Source of the DNA: Lycorma delicatula
Taxonomy: Eukaryota; Arthropoda; Insecta; Hemiptera; Fulgoridae
NCBI RefSeq assembly: GCF_047948215.1
Contig: NC_134455.1
Coordinates: forward strand, 150,704,575-150,768,574
DNA: 64,000 bases
Direction: 5' to 3'
The notes under the pieces are model-generated. The model ran no database searches and had not been told where the DNA came from. It was given only the letters and a program-made list of their open reading frames with translations. A program made the position numbers and the translations under genes. This document shows, one piece after another, positions 38,301 through 52,500 of this stretch (position 1 is the first letter of the stretch; every line of letters starts with the position of its first letter).

Positions 38301-38840
38301 ATTTCATTAAATTGAGGATAGCAAAACACAAAGCTAATTTTCACTTAACTGCATCCCAAAAAAAAGATAGTGAGTGTTCCAACAGAATATTTGATAACCA
38401 AAATCAAGAAAGACCTCCATTTCAGTAATAAACTTATAACTGAAAAACTTTGATTTAAAATGTTTTAGATTTACATTATTAATCTTAAACTGTCCCTTGA
38501 ATTAGCACAGGACTAATTTCTAATTAACACTCAAAACATTAAAGAACTATACCACATGCAATAATACTGATGGAAGTTTTAGAAAATGAAGATGTGTTTG
38601 CACTAACTTCATGCAGAAATTTCTAGATGACTATGAAAGTGAATAGCTTGATACAATGTCATCATTACTAGACAATAATTAAAAATTCACATTTTCTCTT
38701 TGAGGTAAAGTTAACAACAGTAGGATAATGAGGGATTTTAAGATGTAAGTGAAAATTTTTTTAAGATGCAAGTGATCATGTTGTCTAAAAATATTCCAAG
38801 TGTGAAGGAATCCTGAAAGTACTAAACTGATAGAAAATAA
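35391..38840. other. Intron, AT-rich with small repeats
   Basis: Contains an imperfect CA tract at 35811-35846 and a 24-base direct duplication (taacacacaattattattcc) at about 36634-36690. A low-complexity A/T stretch at 37225-37370 has repeated aataaaatcaattaat. No coding or transposon signal was recognised. Confidence 0.45.
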
Positions 38841-38842
38841 TA

Positions 38843-40065
38843 AAAAGTTGTCCCAAAATAAATGCAGAATTTAATTTCAGAAAAAAAATTATTTGTTGGC
38901 AAAGTTATAACATTATTAGAAAAGGTAAATACTGCCATTAAATGTGGAGAAAGATACTTCATAAATCTTTTCCATTAACGCATGTGTGACCATCGCGAAT
39001 TCTTTTAGACAAAATTTTAGAACATTTTTTCTCATAACTGCTGCTCAATACAATCATTGATAACTCTTTAAATTTATGCTTTCAATTCAGGAATAATTTT
39101 TATTTTAGCAGCATAATTTTTGATTAATATATCTCCAGAGGAAAAAATTGCATGGTGAAAAGTAGCACAATTTTCTTCTCTAACACTTCAGCTAATTCAC
39201 TTTGCTATAGCACAAGATGAGTTGCCTGTTAGATTTCTGCTATAACAAGTGAATTGTTTCATGCACCAAATGGCAGGTGGCACCATGCACCATCCAAACC
39301 ATGCTATCCAAAAGAGGCTTCAAAAAGTCCAGTATTATTTAAGAATAATGTTCACCATTGAAAGTCACTGTGTTTCTAGACTCATTTTAAAAAATGAATG
39401 GCCGAATCACTTCATTACTATTAAATCAGCATCAAACTGTCACTTGGTATGCATAGGCCATTCTAGGACAAGAAGAATTTCTATTTACCAATAATTTTGC
39501 TTATTGACTACCCACTAAGTTGGAAATATGCCTCTTCACTAACGATGATTTTCTTAGCACCTGCTTATTGATTCTTCAGCACTCAATTGACCAATGGTCA
39601 TCTGACATCAGTTCCTAGGTTGGCTGAATTTTGAATGGGTGCAGATGCAGATTTTTCACTAAAATCCATGACATTATGCTTTTTGAAATGTTCAGTCATA
39701 GTGACCAATGGTGGACTGAGGTTTTAGAGATTTAACCACTCATTGCTCACATGTTTTCCAGTAACAATATTTTTGACTGTATCACCAGTATGAAACTGGC
39801 CTTTTTTATTTTTTCTCTGATCAAACCCGCTTTTTCCAGCTGCTTCATCTAGGATGGGGGCATGCAATATGTGCACAATTTAAGTGGAACATTCTACATA
39901 CTTCTGATAAATTTTAATAATCATCCATTACTCCACTGTTGTGTATTGTTCCATATTGACTGACTACAAGCTGTTTACTACAGAGTTGACATTACAGAAC
40001 ACTGTCAACCCAATGGGAAAAAATGGTGCATAATCAGAATCCGGTCTTAATTTTGGGACATTTGT
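38843..40065 (-). mobile_element. Tc1/mariner-superfamily (DUF4817-type) transposon with TIRs
   Basis: The ends share the inverted motif gtcccaaaat (38849-38860, and the reverse complement at about 40049-40059), each a dozen bases inside a TA dinucleotide. Further partial matches follow (gaattt/ggattc). The interior holds a minus-strand transposase remnant of about 1.1 kb. Size and layout fit the other DUF4817-type remnants at 3240-4210 and 58730-59316. Confidence 0.65.
38900..39957 (-). pseudogene. DUF4817-type transposase pseudogene
   Basis: On the minus strand the N-terminus reads MEQYTTVEW and IIIKIYQKYVECS, then DEAAGKSGFDQRKNKKGQF, matching the DUF4817 helix-turn-helix region. Further along, SEEAYFQLSG (FSDEAHFHLSG-like, first catalytic Asp changed or frame-damaged) lies near 39500-39540. 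VTFNGEHYS, NPCNFFLWRYINQKL-like text (third acidic block, LWGYLK-like) and a C-terminal tail reach about 38900. Stops and shifts are frequent. Confidence 0.65.
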
Positions 40066-40067
40066 TA

Positions 40068-43000
40068 CGTTAACTACAACTCCTAGAAAATGATTGAAGT
40101 AGACAATTATTTTAAGGAATAATATTTTATTTATTATATTTATAATTAAAAATTTTAACCACAATAAATGCGATACTTTTTTATATTTTTTTCTTTTTAT
40201 TAATGGCCACAGTTTTTCAAATGTAAAAAAAAACTTTTTCAAATTTTGTAGGGCTAATCAATCTTTAATACAGTATACTTAATGAAGAGATAGCTTAAAA
40301 TTGCATACAAAATAGTACAAAAAATTAAATGTATAAATCACAATACGCTCATATAATTAGTACTGATGGAAAATGTATGTGAACTTTTCATTAAAGAAAC
40401 TTTCTGAAACAACCTAGGGAGACTAGACAATATACAACAACATTCATGTGTACTGGACAATAATAATAAAGATAAAAAATTAATGTCTAACTTAAACATC
40501 ACAAGTATCTTTATTTTATTGCTATCAGTACTGACAGTGTTGACTCACTATTACTAAACATCCTAGAAAGAGTTATCATATACAGTAATAGTACAATTTT
40601 ACAATTTCTAATAATATATGAGGTATTCTAAATGAATAAATTACTGAAAATAAGTTGGCGTTTAAAGCTAAAACTACCTACTACTGTTGATAATAGGATT
40701 TACAAATGTAGAAAGCTGGAAAGTCTCTCCAAAATTGTGCTAAGATCCCTCTTCAAAAACTGACTTCATAAAAACCACATTTAGAGTATTTTTTAATCTT
40801 CTAAAAGTACACATGTTATTAATGTCTTAAGTAAACAAAATAAAACTGATACCCTTTCTTACAACAAAACTTATTCTTCTGCACAATCACACACTAATAA
40901 TAGATGTAACAAGGTATACCATCCAGAGAGGGTAACTGACTTGAAATCCGAAAAGGATTAAAGTGAAATTATATATTATAAAAAGAACAAACCTTTACCT
41001 TAAAAAACAGTTAAAGATTAAAAACTTTGTAATATTGGTCGTTATATTTATTAAAAAAGGATTCTTATTTTTTAAAACCTCTTGATTTTCTACCAAGAAA
41101 TAAAATGAAAGACAAACCTGTTACTTTTTTATCACACAGAAAAATGCTATAACTAATCCACTTGATATTAATGGAAGAAGCTAAAAAATATCTACAACCA
41201 AAATAAGACATGAAACAATCAATCAGTGTATCTTTTTTAATAAAAATCTGTAATAGAAGGAGTTTTTTTTAAAGAGAGCTTGTTAGTTCCAAGATATACA
41301 TTACAAATATAGATAGCCTGAATTTAATCAATTGTGCACAAAATTACTGTAAGATTTTGTAACATAATGCCAATGAACTTCATTGGTAAAGCCAGAGTCA
41401 ATACTTTAAATTCTTAAAACCAATAACTCATTCCAAATACATTTGTTATATAAAATAAAATACAGATTCAAGAACTTTTACTGTAAAACTAGTATCAAGT
41501 ACTTTAATTAAATTAGTTTAGTAATAACAAATATGAGCTGCTGCTTTCAATTAGATAAAAGCCTATATTTTTAACACTACTGTACTAAAATGAGATATAA
41601 TCTTCTGGTTTAAAAAAGTAATGATAATAAATCTAAGAATACAGAGAAACAAATAATAGCTATTAAAGACAGCAAAATACATGCTAACAATCACAAAGAA
41701 TGCGACAGAAATAAACTAAAAACAGTAAAGAAAAAGGCTAAAATAAAGCTTGCTACTTCCCATGCAGCACACATGCATGCAATAATAAATGCAAAGAATC
41801 TGTCAGAAAAAGCCTATTACCTGACAAAATGGAGCCTGATTGAGCGCAAAATGAAATGAACAGATAGCAAAATGTCAGATAAGTTAACAATAGCTATTTC
41901 AAAATAAAACTAAATAAAAATATGTGCGTATGTATCAGGTGTTTGTAAGAAATAAAATACAAAAAAAAAAATGTGATTGGTAACTAAAAGTTGTAGTACA
42001 GTGCAAAAAAAAAAATTCTATTCAAAGGGATCTAAAAGAAACCATACAAAATAGATACTCGTGACTAATGCCAACCTACATTTTGTAACACATAAAAATC
42101 AAAGTAATTTCCATAAACGCTAACTAAACACAATAATTGAACAAATATCTTATTCAATACCCCATCTTCTAAATAGATTGCAAAGTTTGATAAGTGAAAC
42201 AGCATTAAGTTTTTTACAAACAATATAATATTACAGATAATTACGCTATGTTTTTGTGATTTTCTGAGGCATAAATACATACATTTTTATTAACTTTCAA
42301 ACTGCTTCTAAATTATTTCATATATGCATTTTATTTAAGTTAATATTATTAAAACAACATTCACATCCCCATAATTAACAGTGTGAAAGAATAAACATCA
42401 ACCATCATATCGGATCATATGAGTCATCTGTGAATGAACACTACAACTAACAGAGAAAAACACCTTGAAGATTAAAATGGTAAAATGAAATATAAAAGAT
42501 AAAAAAATTGTCAATTATAGTTATATTGTCATTATAGCTTAGAGTACGCTTCAGAAATTATTGTAGAATTTTTAAATTAAAATAAGTTGCAGTAAATAAC
42601 GTCACTAAAAATTTTTTTTATGTTCATGCCATGTCAAAATTTTAATACTATTTATTTTTAAATAACTATTTATACTGCAATTGAAATGTTGATAATTATA
42701 GGATATATTAAAGAAAATTGATAATATGGGGTTTTGTAAGTAGAACTTTAGAGGAAAAAGAGACGGAGAGGCTGTTCAAAATAGTATAATGAATTGTTTG
42801 AAACTGATATAAAATTGATATAAATTTTCAATACCATTTAATATGTGATATGAAGTTTAAGAACAAACTATTATGATATTTCAGAGTGATAAATTTTGAA
42901 TTAAATTTTTAATGTTCTGAATAAAATGAGTAAGCTGGTGATTAAGCTGTATACATAATGTTTTTATAATAGAAAACTTTACCACATGTTACAAGCAAAT

Positions 43001-46000
43001 TTTAGTGAGCATTACGTTTAGTTCATAAATCACTTTTAATGTGGATCATTTAATCTTAACTGAACATTTCTAAACACTTAACATCAGATAAAATTAAAAA
43101 AAAAACTTTTCAAGTAAACAGATTTATAATTCCTGTTGTTTATTTACAACTGAAAAAATAAAATATTTTTATACTGCTCAGAGTATCCTTTTTTCATAAC
43201 TGCATGCCATAAAAAATAGAAGAAAAATAGCCTATCAGTTTGTTAGTGAATTATAAATGAACTAGCAAACTGATTTCAACTCACAACATTGATTTTTTCT
43301 GGATGTAGACACATTTTACTTCAAAAATAGAGTTTTATACAACTAATGTAGAAAATATCTTGAATTTATTTGGGTCTCCTGGGCCTAACAAGGGTGAAAC
43401 AATTGTGAATTACAGCCATAAAACTTCATAAGAAAAATTATCAGGGTAAAATTTAAGATAATAAAATATTTATAGGCGAAAAAAAAATTTATACTCTTTC
43501 TGATAAATAGCAATAGGTCTTCACCTCCCTTAAGGTAAAACTGCAAATAAAAAACAAAAGGTTATGGCAAATACAATTTGTAGCGACTTTCATCAAAAGT
43601 ATTTTCAAAATTTCAACCGGGGATGAGCATTCCTATCCTGAACAGGTTAGAATTCTTAATTAAAAGAATATCTCTAACTTAGCTAATGAACATAAACTGT
43701 GTAACAAGCAACCATAACTGTGGTTATGGACAAGAATTCTTGTCATAAAGTAAAGAATTTCCAAACTTGAATGAATGAAAAAATTACTGTAACAATTTCT
43801 TCTAATTTTGGAATAATCTATTTGTTCACTATTTTTTAAAAAATCTATTGTTTCTGCAAAAACGGTCAGGTTACTGCTCATGTGATTTTCAAACAATAAA
43901 CTAAGATGAAGATTTTCAACTTTTTTTACATCTTTTGTAATTTTCTACATCGTTAGTAAATATGTGTCTCTTTCAAATAGGACACCAAACTAATAAAAAG
44001 AAAACTATATTGAAAAATGTTATAAAATAATTATATGTTTCTATTTTGAATAACCGTAATATAAATTACTCAGGCAATAACAAATTATAACTGTTCTAAA
44101 TCTCTCTAAATAAAGTTCTATGAAGAAATAAAAAAAAATATCTGTTTTCATAATATAAAAGAAAACGTTGTCCTACACTGCCAGGTTAGACTTTCAATGG
44201 CAGTCTCAAAGGATTGAAAGAAACAGAAACTACACTTCTGTGAAAACAGAAACTAGACATTACCCATAATTTAATTCATATGACTATGCATATTTACAGA
44301 TCTCTTATACTCTGACAACAGAGAATGAAAAGAATAAGACTTGTTCAGAACCACAAGTGATTTCTTATAAAATCAAATACTTGTAGATCCCAGTAAATCC
44401 TGTATTTCAGAATACATCAAATTTATTTTAATTCAAACATTATTATTGTTATTATTAAATTTGAGAATATTATTATATTTGAAATGTAAAAATCATGAGA
44501 TTTAATTAATTAAATAAGACATTAATTATTTAATTAAATCTTATTTAATTAATTATTAATTAATACATAAAACTTTATTCAATATGTTCATAAAAAGTCT
44601 GGTGGCTTTGCCCAATTTTAAATTAATATTTTTCTTAATATCATGTTTTAAATATTCCAAAAAAAACAAATACCATATAAAACCTAACAAATCATAAAAT
44701 TAAAACTTAAACATTTTACAAAGTGTAACAACTAATAACACAAGCCTGTAAAATTTGGGTTGTGGAATGTTTCTTAACTTTTGATAATTGATTCCTACAA
44801 ACCTTTTAGCACTGAATCTGAAAATAGATTTCATTTTTTCCCATCCAGTCAGGATTTTTTGTAAAAATAGCAAATTTCAAAATTTGTAAAAAGTTGAAAA
44901 ATTATGAAAATGTGATACTATAAAATAGGCATAAATTTTTTTAAATAATAAATTAATATAGTATATTCACTTTTTTGGTATGTGTGGAACGTGTTTCACG
45001 TGTAATAGAATAATGAAAAATTGAAGAGAAAAGAGAAAATTAAAAAGAAGTTCATGGGAAATATCAAAATTGCAATCCTGGAAGTTTCTTTGAAGAGAAA
45101 AACCACAAAATATTAGGGTTTTTTATTAAATGATTAGTTGGCTGATAGTCAAAAGGGGATTTGTACAGCAGCTTGGTACATGAGTAGGAGCAGTAATGGG
45201 ATGGTTCAAACTGATCTAAGGTTTTACAACTAAACAAAACAACACACAGTTACTTTTTGAATGTAAACAATGCAATTGTATATTCATAAGTCAAAAATTA
45301 AATAAAAAATGTTTTATGGATTTTATCAATAAAGTAAATTTTTAAATTACAAAATCATTTTTTATCACAAAGAGGAAAATTTAACTTGTAAAAAAGTGGA
45401 AAAAAAGAATAATAGTAATGCGATAAGAAACATCATAAAGGGAAAATAACCTAAGATGTTCCCTTTACAATATACTACACATCTTAATCTACTTTAACTC
45501 ATCTACATTTATGACTTAGAAAGTGGTAAATGAGACTCTGAGAATAATCATAAAGGATTCTTCCAATACTTTTTTTACAATTTAATTTTATACAACTAAC
45601 TAGAGAATTAGTCTCTTAAACAATTACGAAAGAAAAAAACTGATATAAAGATGCAATTATTAATTTAAACTGAAACTATATTAACAATAAATTTTTTAAA
45701 TAAAAACTATATGATTCTTAACTGATATCATTTCAAGTGTGCAATAATTAGCAACAGAAATTTTCAAAGAAGCTAATTGATAATTAATATTCTGTTAAAA
45801 TAAACAAAAATTTAAAATATTTTATCTAGAAATGATCAAAATGTGAAAAAGGAAAAACATATATAATGTAATCTTAAAAAATGGAGAAGTTTATTGCTGA
45901 TATCAATTTGTAAATCACTTGTAATGGTAACAGAATTCAAACAGTTGAAGAAACAAAATGAGCAAATGCTTGAATTAAAAATTTAATTTACTAAGAAGTT

Positions 46001-47255
46001 TATGTTACAGGCCAAGAGCAGCCTACTAGGTTATCATATCCTACTAGGTTATATGCTAATAAATCTATATGTAAATGAACGACAATTAATGATTTGCTGA
46101 CAAATTAAAGATAATGGAACAGACTTTTAACATAAATACATAATTTGAAATCAACTCTCCTTTTTATAAACAATATAGGTTGTTACAATGGCCAAAATTC
46201 CTCTGAATTTTGAACAGAATTTTACAAGCTACAAAGATTGCAACTCAGTTGTATGAACATTTACAAAATCTAAACAGGCTACCTAGTATCATGGTTGGTT
46301 GAATTGACTGGAGCTAGATGTTTTCACTATGGCAGGGTTAACCAATCCTGCAACCCACAAACAGCTCTTGACCATGAACTTGCATCTAACAAAATTTTCG
46401 CTTATGAAGTATTACCTCTGAATACAGGAATGATCTTTTCATGTATTCCTTGAGTAAACATGCTGGTTTTTTTATTTACAGCAGCAATGCAGGAGGTGGA
46501 CACCACTTACCTTCTCTTTCCTGTACTTATAGTTAATAGTAAGTAGGAGAAAAAAAGAGAATAGGACTTACCAACATCAAAAATTACTGTAACTGGAAGT
46601 GAGAGAGGGTGAAAGAGATTGCATGTCACAATCAGGACTTAGAAGGTGGCCTAGATCCTGGAAAATCCCATCAGCGATAGATATGGGTCATTAGACATCT
46701 ATGCCATATCATCATCGCACAGGATAAATATCATTATAATTTTCATAACTAGCACTATCCAGCAGTAGATAGTCCGGTGCATAACATTACAATTTAATTA
46801 AATTTTCAATTTATTTTTTTTTTAATTCTGAATGGTATCAACTGGTGTAGCCATCAACTAATAAGGGATTTAATTTACAATCTTAACCAAGATTTGTTTA
46901 CAGCTTATTTAAACAAATTTAAAATAACTAAACTATATTATTCATTCATGAAATTTTCAGCGCTAAATTTCAATGAATAAACTTCAGCACTAATCGTTAA
47001 TAATTCCTTGTAACATTATTTATATGTAAGAGCTTAATACATAAAAACCATTACGTCATACATTCTAAATTATATATATACTAAACTCTGAAATTACATA
47101 AAAAATCTCCTGTATATTTATAATTTTTTTTATATAAAGCATCTTCTACAAATATACTACTGTCTGCTGGTCTAATGGTAAACACAACTTGTATCTGAAT
47201 CTCATAAGAACTAAAATACTACAACAAAAAATAAAAAGATTCCATTCTACTCTAA
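40068..47255. other. Intron, 7.2 kb without recognised elements
   Basis: AT-rich throughout. A 17-bp-arm AT inverted repeat occurs at 44503-44555. A small direct repeat (cctactaggttat twice) lies at 46021-46053. The patch at 46290-46760 is less AT-rich and may be an old unclassified repeat. No exon is supported. Confidence 0.4.
44503..44555. repeat. AT-only inverted repeat, 17-bp arms
   Basis: The arm taattaattaaataaga (44503-44519) is exactly inverted at 44539-44555 around a 19-base AT-rich loop. In sequence this AT-rich it may be chance. Confidence 0.6.
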
Positions 47256-47257
47256 TA

Positions 47258-48543
47258 AGAGGTTTGATAAAAAAAAATAAGCGGAATTTTAGTTTTTCTC
47301 AAAAAATCTTTATTTATTCATCAATATTGATTTTGTCATCTTTGAAGTACTCCCCTTCAGATATAATACATTTGTGCTGGTGTTTTTTCCAATATTTGAA
47401 GCACTGCTGGAGCAGAATTTTTGGTATAGCATTTAGCTCCTTCAGCAATTCTGTCTTTATCTTTTGAATGTTGGAAAAACATTGTCTTTTCATCTTTGGG
47501 AATAGGAAGAAGTCATAAGGGGCATGTCTGGTGAATACAGAGGCTGAGGCATTATACCAGTGTGGTTTTTGGCCAAAAATTCAAGAACAAACAGTGAAGA
47601 GTGAGCAGCTGCATTATCATGGTGCAATTGCCATGAATTTATTTGCAACTAATCTGGCCATTTTCTTCAGATTGTGTCATGCAAACAGCATAGAACTTCC
47701 AGGTATTACTCCTTATTGACTGTTATGACCTAGTGGCAAGAACTCATGATACAATAAGCCATTGAAATCGAAGAACAAGTGAACAAAACCTTTACATTCG
47801 ATCAAACTCTAGCTTTTCTAGGTCTTGGCTTTTCAGGAAGCTTCCATTGGAATGATTGGGCCTTAGTTTTAATGTCATACCCATACACCCATGTTTCATC
47901 ACTAGTTATGACCCGTTTGAGCAGTTCTGGATTGTCGTTCTGTTCATTTAGCAACTCCTAAACAATGTTTATTAGGTACTGCTTTTGGTCAAAATTCAAC
48001 AATTTTGATGCTGCACATTTCATGTCAAAGCATCTGAAAAAATTCTTTGGCATGAGCCAAACATTATGCCAACATCAACCACCTCTCTGATAGTGATTCA
48101 GCAGTTGACTATAACCAATTTCTTTACTTTTTCAACATTGTCATCAGTTGTTGATGTGCTGAGATGTCCAGGGCACTTGTTATCTTCAACATCTTCACAG
48201 CCCTCTTGGAAACATTTGTACCACTTGCAAATGTTTGTTTTATTCATAGTAGAATCGCTAAAAGCAACATTCAACAGTTACAATGCAGTGCTGCACTTTA
48301 TTCCATTCTTAAAGCAAAATTTAATGCAAATTCCTTGTACCATTTTTCCAAGAGTTAAAAATCGCCAACCATATCAAAATATATATAATGTTTTCGACAG
48401 CCAACAATAAATTAAGCATCCAGTATGGATAACAATGTAAATATATGTTAAGGACAAGTGTACAAATACAAAAAATAATTGTAACAGTGGACTTATATAG
48501 CTGGGAAATTGAAAGATTCTGCGTATTTCTTGATCAAACCTTG
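47258..48543 (-). mobile_element. Mariner element, full-length, inactivated
   Basis: It is 1,286 bp between TA dinucleotides at 47256-47257 and 48544-48545, the canonical mariner size. The right end read on the minus strand is caaggtttgatcaagaaata and the left end read on plus is agaggtttgataaaaaaaaa, a degenerate TIR pair. It is the same family as the plus-strand copy at 15030-15723. Both lie in introns of the same gene in opposite orientation. Confidence 0.85.
47310..48345 (-). pseudogene. Mariner transposase pseudogene (near full length)
   Basis: The minus-strand product runs from about 48345 (GICIKFCFKNGIKCSTAL) through WYKCFQEGCEDVEDN and DDNVEKVKKLV. Then come the first catalytic block SDETWVYGYDIK near 47880-47915, HDNAAAHSS (second Asp) near 47600-47625, and YSPDM with a one-base loss before DFFLFPK (third block) near 47520-47545. 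A C-terminal tail ends near 47310. In-frame stops (for example after CSTAL and after IVNC) and at least one frameshift make it inactive, but all three catalytic blocks are recognisable. Confidence 0.82.
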
Positions 48544-48545
48544 TA

Positions 48546-49404
48546 CATGTAGTTTAAAAATTATTTATTCTTTTCCAAGAAATCTATAGAATATAGTGCA
48601 ATATTTAATGAAACTGTTAATAATAGTAATAATAATAATCAGACTAAAGAAAAAGTAAGTACTAAATAACTTACATGCTCTAAAAACCATAATAAAATAA
48701 AAATTTCACTTTAAATAGTGCACAGATGTGTGAATAATAAAGGTTTAGGTGAAATTATAATTTAACTTTAAAAATAATTTAAAGAATGAAAAATATTCTT
48801 TATCATGCATTTTAAAAATAAATATATTTGTGTAATGAATATCTGAATATCAATTACAGAAAATGGGAACCACCAAAATGCACAACATATGTGCATGGAT
48901 TTTAAGAATATGATTAAATTATCCACTATAAAATTACAAAATTATATTTTACTTTACTAATCTACAATGACAATAAAGAAAACTGTTTTGCAGTAAAACT
49001 CTTTTAATGTTTTTTTCAATTTTTTTCTTGGCCTATCATTTTTAACTGAAAAATTACCTCTAAAATATGTGACATAAGTGCAAAATTTTGAACATCATAG
49101 GCCACTATTATTTTGCTTTTTAGGGTCTTTCATAAGTTTGAAGAGCTTAATTCCATTATTTTACTTAGTGTACATTTTGATTATTATTTATTTCAGAAAA
49201 ATGTCAACACAAAACAACTCATGTGTGAAATAAGCAACTAGTTCAGTTATGTTAAGTTTTGTTTTTTAATAATCACATCGAAATACAATAGTGTTCTCTG
49301 ATAGACAGATAATATTAAATACCAAAATTTTTCTTTGAAAACACAATTTCTCCTAACATTTAAAATGCTGTGACTATCCTAATAATATAATGTTACTTTA
49401 AAGT
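48546..49404. other. Intron, nothing assigned
   Basis: AT-rich with no supported exon, repeat or transposon. Confidence 0.4.
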
Positions 49405-49575
49405 TTGTGAACCTTTTTTTTAACCCCTGGGACCACCGTTAGGTATTGCTTCAGAGGATGAGATGAATTATAATTTCTGTAGTGTGTGAAAAAGCCATGC
49501 CTGACCGGGATTTGAACCTGGGACCTCTGGATGAAAGGCCAAGATGTTACCACTCGCGCCACAGAGGCCAGCAAA
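49405..49575 (-). repeat. tRNA-Glu-like SINE, family 2, best-preserved copy
   Basis: On the minus strand the head reads gcctctgtggcgcgagtggt (A box). The anticodon arm contains TTC (ttggcctttcatccagagg), as in tRNA-Glu, and a perfect-looking B box follows (ggttcaaatcc), then cggtcaggcatggc. The body cacactacagaaattataat and the end ggtggtcccaggggtt lead into an A-run (the plus-strand T-run at 49416-49423). The acceptor stem does not pair as in a real tRNA and the unit continues into a SINE body, so it is a retroposon and not a tRNA gene. Confidence 0.75.
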
Positions 49576-52500
49576 AAGGTTTGTCAACCTGCAATTGTAC
49601 AACTGTAGAACTACTTCTAGCATTGCATGACATTATGATTTTGATTTATTTATTTGAATCATATTTCAGAAATTTTCAAATATTTTCTGGCATAGCTTTC
49701 TTTATTAAATCAGGGTCTGTATCCCTTGTTCATGTAAGGAACCCCTAAGAAATGATAACACTTGCTCATCAGGATTGGATGCGAAAAAAAATGATCTTAA
49801 TTGGAATTCAGCAACAAAACAGTTGTAACGAGACAGTATCCTCCTCAAGGATTGAAGCGTGTTAAAGTGCAGCTTGATGTCAAACTGTCAATCTTCCATG
49901 AGGGAATATAAGACCCCACATACGACAGCATATGTTATGATTTTGATAATCACTGCAGAGAAAGACGAGCACTAACCTTATATATTCTAAAGATGATTCT
50001 GATAACTACTAACAGTCATAATTTTATTCTGCTAATATACATCCAAGAGAAAAGATACATTTTGAATCACTTTCATACACTTATATTTTTAACAAAAAAT
50101 TTAGGTTTTATTTTACACCAACAATACTGGTAAACTGTACAGATCAAATCCGTAAATGACAGCTAAAAAAAAAAAAATAAAGAAGGCATCATCCAGCAAC
50201 TGTTCAAAACATTACTAAAATGAAACCACAAATCTTATATACACAAACATTTATTCATTTTTATTAAAATATACAAAATAACACTTGGATAAAGATGTTA
50301 TATTAAACATAGAGATAAGTATTCAAATAAATGAAGAAGAAACTTATTCAATTTATTTGTTAAATATTTTGTATTTTAAAATGTCTGTTTACTGTTTTCA
50401 AAGAAACACAATAATAATTAAAAATAATTACAATGGCTGTAATAATTACAAACCAATATTGTAAAGTGAGTAAGTGGCTCATATACTTCAAGTACATTAA
50501 CTATTTAATATACATGCTTTTTAATAAAAAAAAAAAAATTAAGACCTCAATAAAAAGATAAAAACAAACCGACTTCCCAATGGTAAGGAGATTTCACAAT
50601 TAAAATTTCTACAAAGTTGCTAATCTAATGTACTGTACTTAAATAAATATACAAAGATAATTAAAAAATGATACTTAAAAATCTACATTAAAATAACGTT
50701 TAAATTTGTCTATTAATGATAAAAAGTTTTTTACAAAAGTGTACTGCCTTACAAAAGGCTGCAAACAAGGCTACTAAGTAGCAGTATATCTTGTTCAGAT
50801 TAAGATTAACTAATACTAGGAGTTTCATTAACTAACCCCTTAAAAAGATTTTCTGGTGGCATAAATTCTAAAATTTAAACTATCACCTTCTCTAAATCTA
50901 AAACTAGCTCAGATACCTACTGTAGAAGAACTGATAGGTGATAATGCAAACCACTAGTTGAACTAGGAGAAATTTTGTATTTTTAAATACACAAAAAAAA
51001 CTAAAGCAATCTAAATAATTTTTCAGAGGATAAAATAAAAAAAATAAAAATCATGAAAAAACCAAATTCCAAACATCTAGAGTTTATTAAAACAAAAGAC
51101 ACAAAAAAAATTTTCAGACAAATATATCAAAATATGTAATCTGTATATGCTATAACAAATAACAAAAATGTAGGATAACATAATGCAAATATATTAACGA
51201 GGTAACAGCTTTCAGCAGCACACAACTAAGTGAAAAAATAAGTAGCAGAATCTAGACTGGTGTTGATAGAGAAAAAAGAAAATAAACATAAATTAATAGA
51301 TGATTATGCAACATGAATAAGTATTTAGAGTAAAAGAACATTATATACAGCTAGCTGCCTGCCAAAATTTTATAAACAAGACATATGCATAGACTCATAT
51401 ATTTTTCAAATGAATATAATGCAGTGCGAATGGTAAAAGGAAAAAAAAGTTGAATTACTGAAATGAATTTTACACAATGTGAATAAAAGGGAAATAAGAA
51501 AAATGCTATTAAAGATAGTGTAACTGTGTTAAGAATGTAAACACATAAAAAAGCAAGCTTTCTGAAATAGGTAATACTGAGAAATGACAAATAATATTGC
51601 CATGTACTCGGTAAAAATTATCAGATTTCAGTAAGACAAATAACTGAGGGTGCAAGCTATCTCAGGTAGCCAGCCAGACACAAGAACACACATTTAATGA
51701 ACGCAAGGGTGTCTGCACAAAACCTCAGCACCTTATACCTGCATGAATAACTTATATATAATTACAGTAATAATGATACAATTATAACAATAATAATGGG
51801 AACAATATTAAATATCAAATGCAAAAATATTCCATAATCCATCTATCACACTACAATCAGTTTCTCAACTGGAACTGGCTAACATAAAATAATGAATAAA
51901 TGCATCTATTAATTTTTTTAAATTTTAACTCTGAAAATTAACTTCTCAAAATAACATGCATAATTTCAATACTTCTTCAATAAGTTAAAACAGAATATGA
52001 TGGCTTCCAACACTGACCATAAGCTGGAAGAATATCGTAATAGCAGCAAAACAAAGAAACCAAATATTGCTAAAATAATTCCAATTAATTTTGAATAACT
52101 TAAACAACGATCAACTGTGATATTAAATAATAAAATTCTAGTATTCATTTTCATAAATAAAGTTTAATTTATGTTTTTAGTTTAATTAAAATTCAAGATA
52201 ATAAGACATTATTAGAATCTTTTAACAAAAACCTGAATTCTTCAAGCCGACCTAAATTAAAATACAGATTATAGTAATTCAGTATTATCAAATGGTGGTT
52301 CAGTCATTTAAATCTTCACTATTACAAACACTGCTTACCTCTTCATATCTTACAAGCTTATATTTTTCCTCACAATGCCTTAAAAATAAAATCATTTTTA
52401 CTACGCAATGTAAAAAAATTACAGAAAGCCTTCTTCTATAGATGACATATAAACAATAAAAAAAAAAAAGAGTAGAAATATTCTTAATAAAATATTTGGC

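Noticed and set aside
49480..49570. A tRNA-Glu gene on the minus strand
   Set aside because: A and B boxes and a TTC anticodon region are present, but the acceptor stem does not pair and the sequence continues into a SINE body with an A-run; three more diverged copies lie in the window.
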